This document shows positions 1 to 4,778 of a stretch of DNA of 8,575 bases, piece after piece. The notes under the pieces were generated by a model. The model was not told the origin of the DNA. It was given only the letters and a program-made list of their open reading frames with translations, and did no database searches. Origin of the DNA: Candidatus Hydrogenedentota bacterium (lineage in GTDB: Bacteria; Spirochaetota; Leptospiria; Turneriellales; J094); assembly GCA_003695005.1 (NCBI GenBank), contig RFJE01000052.1, positions 1 to 8,575 on the forward strand, written 5' to 3'. The position numbers and the translations under genes are program-made. Position 1 is the first letter of the stretch. Each line of letters begins with the position of its first letter.

Positions 1-835
1 TCGTTAAAATAAAAAAGATAAGTACAAAAATGGCAGGAATAAAGTAAAGTACATTATCACTTAAATGAATATGCAAGAAAGGTCCAAACAAGTAACTTAA
101 TCCAGGAACTCCTAATGCTAACACAGCAGCAAAACCTAAAAAGTCTCGAACCCAGGGTCGATTTGCAAAAGCAACCCGCTCGGAAGAAATTTCTTTTTTT
201 CGAAAATAAAACAAAGCTGATAACAACGAATAAACAAAAGTAGTAAAATGAGAATATCCTAAAATTTTAAAAGCGAACTGCTCTTCTACAAGAGTTTTTG
301 GATTTAAGAGCAGCCCAAGTCCAAAAGCAGCAATAAATAAAAGAACAAGTAAACTTTTAGCAATTCGTTTCCCATAAATGGCACGAAACATGTATAAAAA
401 AGTTACATTTGAAAGAAGAGCAACTGGATAAAATACATTGCCCATTCGATCGTTCAAAAGAAAATCTAAAAAGAGCAAATAATACAAGCACAGATTAAAC
501 GAAAAAATAATATAAGCTTTTTCTAACCGACGAATTCGTGCCATGTTCATTAAAATCCAGGCACTAAAAAATAAAATAAGAATCGCAGCTAAATGAGGCG
601 AAATACTATTTAAAGCGATTTCCCAGGAAAACGAACTCTCGGAAGGATTGTACAAATAACTAAAATAGCGAACGCTTTCGGGTAAATCCGGCCAAATCGG
701 AAGTACTAACAGCCCATGAGATGAGGTTAAAATTGCATACGGCTCATTTTGAGTATATTGTATAAAGTCGAAAACAATTCCTGCAAAAAGAACACTAAAG
801 AAAAGTGGTAAAATGAAGACTCGAAAAATTTTCAA
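1..835 (-). CDS. Multi-spanning membrane protein, 3' end cut off by the window edge
   Basis: This frame is open from a TTG at 833-835 to the left edge (278 codons, no stop), so the C-terminus is missing. The TTG overlaps the upstream gene's stop as TTGA. AAAAGG lies 7 bases before it, which supports this start and translational coupling. The protein opens with a membrane segment (about 5-23), then an extracytoplasmic stretch of about 55 residues. Roughly seven hydrophobic segments follow (about 81-98, 107-127, 133-154, 159-177, 187-211, 229-252 and 262 to the edge). One N-terminal anchor, a short outside segment and a seven-helix bundle resembles the sensor half of 7TM-type receptors that carry a kinase, cyclase or phosphatase output. 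No output domain is visible before the cut, so this comparison is inference. A plain multi-pass membrane protein or transporter is also possible. The coding sequence is certain; the function is not. Confidence 0.85.
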   Translation of the reverse strand, partial: MKIFRVFILPLFFSVLFAGIVFDFIQYTQNEPYAILTSSHGLLVLPIWPDLPESVRYFSYLYNPSESSFSWEIALNSISPHLAAILILFFSAWILMNMARIRRLEKAYIIFSFNLCLYYLLFLDFLLNDRMGNVFYPVALLSNVTFLYMFRAIYGKRIAKSLLVLLFIAAFGLGLLLNPKTLVEEQFAFKILGYSHFTTFVYSLLSALFYFRKKEISSERVAFANRPWVRDFLGFAAVLALGVPGLSYLFGPFLHIHLSDNVLYFIPAIFVLIFFILT

Positions 836-2142
836 GCGATAACCTTTTCTTTTGATTTGGATTCTTTTTTAGCCACGGTTAGTAAATTGCATCGTACTAA
901 AGGGATCGATCTTAAAGCAAATATCAGCTGCCTAGGGTTGAGAATTTCTGTGAATTTTGTGGTCCGAAAATCCGGATGGCCTAAATAAGGATTTTTCCTT
1001 AACTTAATCTCCTTGTCATCAGCCCATACCGTTAAACTTTCTCCAAAAGGTAATATTTTCCAACTTGTTTTTTTTACTTCGACTAAAAAACCCTCGATCT
1101 GAAAACTCCCTCCTTCACTCTGTACAAGACATTTTTGCATGAGCCTAGCAAACTCCCGAAAAGAAACCTCACTTCTTGAAAAAGCTAAAAAGTATCCCTG
1201 TGCAGCAAATAGCTGTAAAGCAGCTGATCGGTGAGAAGAATGCGGCAAACGAGCTAAAATAAAAATTTCTCTTTGGCTGTCTTGATCCTGATCTTTTTCC
1301 GAAAAAACTTTTCCCCTGGCCGAACTTTCGAACAAAGCCGGAAAGAACTTTTGTGCCCAACCACTGCGGATGGTATGAATATGATATTGCGATGTCCGAA
1401 ATTCTAAATCAGTACTTAAATAATTTTCAATCCTTTTTGCCGTGGAAAACTCCTGACGAATTAATCGGGATCGGGGAATCCGTGTTCTTAAAATATCATT
1501 TTCCATAATAAGGCCGATTTTTCGAGCAACGGCTTCCGCAGCTGTCATTGCAAAAGAATCTAGTTTAACAGGAAAACCTAGAAAACCTAATATGACATCT
1601 CGATACACAATAGGAACTACACAAAAAACATCCTTGTCCTCTAAATATTCTCGAATGTTTCCAGGGTATTCCTCACTATTCCGAGCCCAAGGATAAACTT
1701 TCATACTCATAAAAAACTCATCCATTTCAGGCTTACGAAAAGCAATCCACTTAAAACGGCCACTTTCATTCATCAACATCATTTTTTGTTCAGGAATATA
1801 TTGGATAAACTTTAAACCTGGAAGCTTCCAGGCTTTTACAAGCTTTTGTAAAAACTTTGGCACATCTTTCATTTTATTAATTTTCGAAATATTTTTCTCG
1901 ACAGATAGCACTTGCCAACGAGCAGCATAATGCCTACGTGTAAACCAAAGCTTAAATACTATATCCCTCAAGGGAATCGCAATAAAAATATATACCCCTA
2001 AAAAGGCCAAGGTAAGCAAAGTAACAGAACTCTCTATTTTTTGCAATACAATCCAAGCTAAAAAAAGCCAAAAAATATTGTATACAAATGAAAGAATGAT
2101 ACTCCAAAATAAAAAAGCATTCCTCCGAATCATCAAAAACAT
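832..2142 (-). CDS. Membrane protein with GAF-like region and degenerate SpoIIE/PP2C-type domain (probable pseudo-phosphatase)
   Basis: The protein has 436 residues. The ATG at 2140-2142 has AAAAAGG 5 bases upstream, favouring it over the ATG three codons later. Two membrane helices (about 10-33 and 38-58) are followed by a basic stretch. Residues about 95-215 resemble a GAF sensor domain (VVPIVYRDVILGFLGFPV, then a long helix). At 230, EFSTAKRIENYL matches the helix that opens SpoIIE-type PP2C phosphatase domains. The rest follows that fold in order: ILARLPHSSHRSAAL (295-309) sits where DVSGHG..AAL is expected, FQIEGFLVEV at 347-356, then a beta region ending NPYLG (384-388), and LNPRQLIFAL (401-410) where LxPGDxLLLYTDG would be. 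The metal-binding aspartates of the family are absent from all these places. I infer a catalytically dead phosphatase acting as sensor or partner-binding protein, probably with the membrane protein encoded downstream. The match is by eye and distant. Confidence 0.85.
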   Translation of the reverse strand: MFLMIRRNAFLFWSIILSFVYNIFWLFLAWIVLQKIESSVTLLTLAFLGVYIFIAIPLRDIVFKLWFTRRHYAARWQVLSVEKNISKINKMKDVPKFLQKLVKAWKLPGLKFIQYIPEQKMMLMNESGRFKWIAFRKPEMDEFFMSMKVYPWARNSEEYPGNIREYLEDKDVFCVVPIVYRDVILGFLGFPVKLDSFAMTAAEAVARKIGLIMENDILRTRIPRSRLIRQEFSTAKRIENYLSTDLEFRTSQYHIHTIRSGWAQKFFPALFESSARGKVFSEKDQDQDSQREIFILARLPHSSHRSAALQLFAAQGYFLAFSRSEVSFREFARLMQKCLVQSEGGSFQIEGFLVEVKKTSWKILPFGESLTVWADDKEIKLRKNPYLGHPDFRTTKFTEILNPRQLIFALRSIPLVRCNLLTVAKKESKSKEKVIA

Positions 2143-2147
2143 CTATG

Positions 2148-2154
2148 CCTTTTT
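2148..2154 (-). promoter_or_regulatory. Ribosome binding site of the pseudo-phosphatase gene
   Basis: AAAAAGG on the minus strand lies 5 bases before the ATG at 2140-2142. This good position decides the start in favour of the first of two nearby in-frame ATGs. Confidence 0.6.
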
Positions 2155-2186
2155 AGTATCATGAGCACAGACGTCAACCGCTTGCC

Positions 2187-2250
2187 AGCGATACGGCGAA
2201 ACGCCGTATCGCTCAAATCGAATTAAAAATAGGACAAAAAGGCCTGCTTG
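2187..2250 (-). repeat. Dispersed palindromic element, copy A
   Basis: Positions 2187-2213 form a perfect hairpin with 12-base arms (AGCGATACGGCG and its complement) around an AAA loop. A tail of about 35 bases follows on the plus strand and contains ATCGAA, an A-rich run and AAAAAGGCCTGCT. The same hairpin and tail recur at 8103-8165 with only a few differences. Copy A lies 45 bases upstream of the start of the minus-strand pseudo-phosphatase gene. It could be a REP- or MITE-like repeat, a palindromic protein-binding site, or a transcribed hairpin in the 5' leader. Two copies in 8.6 kb suggest a high-copy element in this genome. Confidence 0.8.
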
Positions 2251-2333
2251 AGAAAAAATTGCAATATTATGTCGGATTATAGACATTTTTTACCCTTTTT
2301 TGAAATTTTATTCGAAGTAATGTCTCAAAAAGA

Positions 2334-2454
2334 CGTCGAATTTCCGTTCGTACCCAAAGGGCAGGCCCCGAAATTCGACGGAGGCTCTGCCCGATGGGGT
2401 ACCGCTCGCCCACCTCCGTATCGCTCGCTCGGGCCAAAAACACCCCCCTTTTGG
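2334..2454. other. G+C-rich intergenic block with several inverted repeats
   Basis: This block is visibly richer in G and C than the genes around it. It contains nested complementary segments: CGTCGAATTT (2334-2343) with AAATTCGACG (2371-2380), GGGCAG (2359-2364) with CTGCCC (2387-2392), GCCCGA (2389-2394) with TCGGGC (2429-2434), and CCAAAA (2434-2439) with TTTTGG (2449-2454). Some of these are mutually exclusive. CCGTATCGCT at 2416-2425 also matches one arm of the dispersed palindrome. It may be a degraded repeat or a structured RNA. No known RNA family is recognisable. Confidence 0.4.
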
Positions 2455-2460
2455 TATTAT
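2452..2460 (+). promoter_or_regulatory. Possible extended -10 promoter of the small basic protein gene
   Basis: TGG followed by TATTAT (2455-2460) matches an extended -10 (TGn plus 5 of 6 of TATAAT). There is no convincing -35 at 16-18 bases, as is usual for extended -10 promoters. Transcription would start near 2467 and give a short leader of about 23 bases holding the ribosome binding site at 2478-2484. Confidence 0.4.
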
Positions 2461-2477
2461 AGGGTAGAAACTACTTT

Positions 2478-2484
2478 AAGGAGG
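2478..2484 (+). promoter_or_regulatory. Strong Shine-Dalgarno of the small basic protein gene
   Basis: AAGGAGG lies 5 bases before the ATG at 2490. It is the strongest ribosome binding site in the window and the main reason to believe that the short reading frame behind it is a gene. Confidence 0.75.
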
Positions 2485-2489
2485 ACATT

Positions 2490-2648
2490 ATGGCAAAAAT
2501 ATATGAACAATACTGCAAAGACAAAAAAAGCAAGCATCCAAGCAATGCTAAAAACAACCGTAAACGAGCTACACTAAAAATTAAAATTGCAAGGTATGCA
2601 TACCTACAAAAAGAAATTTTAGAAAAAAAAGCAAAAGGTGAACGATAA
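2490..2648 (+). CDS. Small, highly basic 52-residue protein of unknown function
   Basis: An ATG preceded by AAGGAGG at 5 bases and a possible extended -10 opens a 53-codon frame ending in TAA at 2646-2648. The protein starts MAKIYEQYCKDKKSKH and has 13 lysines and 4 arginines against 5 acidic residues. A lysine/arginine-rich middle (about 21-35) leads into a predicted helix (about 28-50: LKIKIARYAYLQKEILEKK) that could be a short coiled coil. There is one cysteine and no membrane segment or signal peptide. Size and charge suggest a nucleic-acid- or ribosome-associated protein, but I recognise no family and this is inference. Its codon use is A-rich like the neighbouring genes and unlike the G+C-richer flanks on both sides, which favours a real gene. 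It stands alone on the plus strand; the next gene begins more than 600 bases later. Confidence 0.7.
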   Translation: MAKIYEQYCKDKKSKHPSNAKNNRKRATLKIKIARYAYLQKEILEKKAKGER

Positions 2649-2732
2649 CTCACCTTACGTGCCAATGTCGAAATCTAGCATGACCCTCCCTAACTTCACC
2701 GCGGGCCGACTCAAGTACTACACAATCGAGGC

Positions 2733-2756
2733 TTGGCGGGAACATCCTTGTACCGC
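2733..2756 (+). repeat. Direct repeat copy 1 (TTGGCGGGAACATCC type)
   Basis: TTGGCGGGAACATCC at 2733-2747 is repeated exactly at 3191-3205. Similarity continues for about 9 more bases with mismatches. In this copy the right half (TACCGCG) is degenerate, so the hairpin seen in copy 2 is broken. TTGGCGG can instead pair with CCGCCAA at 2775-2781. Confidence 0.6.
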
Positions 2757-2786
2757 GAGGGTTGGCTTAAGTTTCCGCCAACCCTC
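2757..2786 (+). other. Perfect 10-bp hairpin
   Basis: GAGGGTTGGC (2757-2766) and GCCAACCCTC (2777-2786) are exact complements around a 10-base loop. No T run follows, so it is not a standard intrinsic terminator. Its right arm overlaps 2775-2781, which can also pair with TTGGCGG at 2733-2739. The two stems would therefore exclude one another. Confidence 0.5.
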
Positions 2787-3190
2787 AATCAAGCTGCGGA
2801 AAGCAGGACTCGCTGTAAATGAAACTGACCTAATTTTAGCCTGTATATTTAGGCTGCTGCCAAAACTCAAAGCAAACAGCCGCACCCATGAGCAAAATCA
2901 CCAATATAATGATAAGCGGTACACTTATGCCACCGTGTATACTTACTGTAAGCAAGAGCTGTGGAATTATATTCAGACGAAGTCGCGCAATCTGATCCCT
3001 CACCTTTTTTTACGTTTTATAATGTCTAGATAGTGCGCATTACATATGATTAAGTGGGAAATAGAATTATATCTTCCCCTACCGTAAAAAAAGGTCAGGG
3101 ACTCCGGCTTCTAGAACTCACACTATTTACCACGTTACAATTTTCTCACAGGCAAGCTCTGCGTAAAGCAAAATCAGCAAATGTAGATTT

Positions 3191-3217
3191 TTGGCGGGAA
3201 CATCCATGTCCCGCCAA
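3191..3217 (+). repeat. Direct repeat copy 2, forming a hairpin
   Basis: TTGGCGGGA (3191-3199) and TCCCGCCAA (3209-3217) are exact 9-base complements. The 9-base loop can pair further as CAT with ATG. The left half is identical to 2733-2747. It lies 68 bases before the HDOD gene, so it could act in that gene's upstream control or be a dispersed repeat. Confidence 0.6.
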
Positions 3218-3248
3218 GCCTCACTTAAAAACATCCACAACCATTTTC

Positions 3249-3279
3249 TTGACAATGTAAAGAGAATATGAAAGATTAT
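3249..3279 (+). promoter_or_regulatory. Possible promoter of the HDOD/PAP2 operon
   Basis: A perfect -35 hexamer TTGACA (3249-3254) is followed after 19 bases by GATTAT (3274-3279), which matches TATAAT at 4 of 6. The spacing is longer than ideal. If used, transcription would begin at about the ATG at 3285 and give a leaderless or near-leaderless message. That fits the lack of a good Shine-Dalgarno there. Confidence 0.35.
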
Positions 3280-3284
3280 CCTAA

Positions 3285-4778
3285 ATGTCTGCACAGGCTG
3301 ATATATTAGAAGTCAATCGTTCTGTTATTGCTGCACTCGAGAAGCACAATAAGATTGAGCTAGAATTTGCTTTTTTTGACAAAGCTGTTCGCAATCGTAT
3401 TTTAGTAATTTTATCCGGACTTTTTACACGCCAGAAACAAGAGTTTCTAGTCCAAACTATCCAAAAGTTTGCCTCGGAACTCATTATCAATGCAGAGAAA
3501 GCAAATATGAAGCGTGTATTTTTGCAAAAAGAGAATTTAGATATTTCCAATCCTCAGGAATATGCAAAAGGATTAAAACGTTTTCGGGAAGAAGTATTGC
3601 AGAATAAACCAATTTACCAAAAAGCTTTGTTAGATTCACCTTATACAATTATTTTTTCTGCAGAAAAACTAGAAAATGGCTCTAAGATTGCTGTGGAAAA
3701 TAATGCAGGTATTACAGAGCAAGAGATGCGACTTGTGCAAAGAAGAATTCGTCTAGCAAAAGCTTTTACAGACCTAGATGAAATTTTTGAACAAGAAGAA
3801 GAGACACAAGAAGGTGCAGGACTTGGTCTTTTGCTGATTTTAATGGTCTTAAAAAATATAGGCATTCCTATTGATAATTTTAAATTTAAACCGGCTCGCG
3901 ATAAATGTCGGTTTGAACTTTTTATCCCACAAAACCTTGTTCGTCCAGATCACATTGAGGCAATTATTCAAGATTTAGAAAAAGAAATTGAGCTGATACC
4001 GACCTTTCCACAAAATATCCAAGAAGTGATTCAAATTTGCGAAGATCCGGAAGCTGGTGTTTCTGATGTTACCAAAAAAATTGAAGCCGATCCTGCATTA
4101 GCTTCTCAGCTATTAAAGTTAGCTAATTCTGCCTTATATGCAGGTAGCAGTAAAGTGACTTCTCTTGCTCAGGCAGCAGCAAGAGCAGGACTCAATGCCA
4201 TTCGGGATATGGCTGTGGCACTTTCTGCAAAAAAGATTATAGAATCTCGGTATAAGGTTTTTCAGGATTTTTGGAAACATGCAAACCAAACGGCTTTTTA
4301 TGCAAAACAACTTGCCGATCACTTAGGGCGAAAAGAACAAGCAGAAAGCATGTATATTAGTGGCTTATTACATGATTTAGGCAAAATTATTTTGCAAGCC
4401 GTGGAGCCAGAAAGTTCGGAAAAAATCATTAAGCGAGAAAGACCGGATCTAAAAATTAATACGAGCATACTAGAAGAAGTACAACTTGGAATTTCTCATA
4501 GTCAGGTAGGAGCCAAAATAGCCATGCACTGGCATTTTCCAGAAGAGCTTGTTAGTGCCATTGATCACCATCATTACCCTGCTGCTGCCCCCGAAGAGTA
4601 TCGATTTGCTGCTTCCCTTGTTCATTTAGCAGATAGCTTAGCACGAATAGATGATAAGCAAAAGACATACTACCAAATCGATACCTTTGCATTAGATATG
4701 TTAAACATACAATCGATGCGAGAATTAGAAATTTTGCATGAAAAGCTGAAAAAAAATTGGATTCAATTTACCGTTTAA
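3285..4778 (+). CDS. GHKL ATPase-like domain fused to an HDOD domain, cytoplasmic signalling protein
   Basis: The protein has 497 residues and no membrane segment. The N-terminal half (about 45-215) has the outline of a GHKL (histidine-kinase-like) ATP-binding domain: an N-box helix ELIINAEKAN (65-74), a G1-like position VENNAGI (137-143), a G2 box GAGLGL (177-182) and a closing strand RFELFIP. The usual DxG at G1 is replaced by NxAG, so ATP binding may be altered. The C-terminal half (about 237-460) is an HDOD domain: IPTFPQNIQEV, then IEADPALASQLLKLANSALY (267-286). It keeps H332, H363-D364 (GLLHDLGK), H405, H428 and D450, the positions that bind metal in HD phosphohydrolases. HDOD proteins act in bacterial signalling, often downstream of nucleotides or kinases; the exact output here is unknown. 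No good Shine-Dalgarno precedes the ATG. The gene overlaps the next one by 22 bases, so the two are likely coupled. Confidence 0.9.
   Translation: MSAQADILEVNRSVIAALEKHNKIELEFAFFDKAVRNRILVILSGLFTRQKQEFLVQTIQKFASELIINAEKANMKRVFLQKENLDISNPQEYAKGLKRFREEVLQNKPIYQKALLDSPYTIIFSAEKLENGSKIAVENNAGITEQEMRLVQRRIRLAKAFTDLDEIFEQEEETQEGAGLGLLLILMVLKNIGIPIDNFKFKPARDKCRFELFIPQNLVRPDHIEAIIQDLEKEIELIPTFPQNIQEVIQICEDPEAGVSDVTKKIEADPALASQLLKLANSALYAGSSKVTSLAQAAARAGLNAIRDMAVALSAKKIIESRYKVFQDFWKHANQTAFYAKQLADHLGRKEQAESMYISGLLHDLGKIILQAVEPESSEKIIKRERPDLKINTSILEEVQLGISHSQVGAKIAMHWHFPEELVSAIDHHHYPAAAPEEYRFAASLVHLADSLARIDDKQKTYYQIDTFALDMLNIQSMRELEILHEKLKKNWIQFTV

Larger units (their letters stand above)
2649..3284. 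other. Gene-free stretch with hairpins and a direct repeat
   Basis: This stretch of about 636 bases has no convincing gene. The longest open frame (2638-3033, plus) overlaps the end of the small gene, lacks a good ribosome binding site, and its translation has no recognisable domain and runs through the hairpins. The first 200 bases look richer in G+C than the flanking genes. Contents are a hairpin at 2757-2786, a 15-base direct repeat at 2733 and 3191 (the second copy inside a hairpin), and a possible promoter near its right end. No tRNA, tmRNA, RNase P or 6S signature was seen. Confidence 0.5.

Noticed and set aside
2153..2177. TTGACG on the minus strand upstream of the pseudo-phosphatase gene as a -35 box
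   Set aside because: The only -10-like sequence (TACTAA at 2153-2158) is 13 bases away, too close for a normal promoter.
2248..2577. 109-codon plus-strand open frame over the G+C-rich block
   Set aside because: It overlaps the small basic gene in another frame, and its translation follows inverted repeats rather than a protein pattern.
2638..3033. 131-codon plus-strand open frame beginning with GTG
   Set aside because: It overlaps the end of the better-supported small gene, has no clear ribosome binding site, gives a translation with no recognisable domain, and runs through hairpins in a G+C-richer region. It is probably a chance frame.
3054..3260. 68-codon plus-strand open frame
   Set aside because: It has no ribosome binding site, crosses the 3191 hairpin repeat, and has low-complexity, non-protein-like content.
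2700..3284. Integron attC sites or a CRISPR array suggested by the repeated hairpins
   Set aside because: There are only two copies, 458 bases apart, with no attC core motifs, no regular spacing and no integrase or cas gene.
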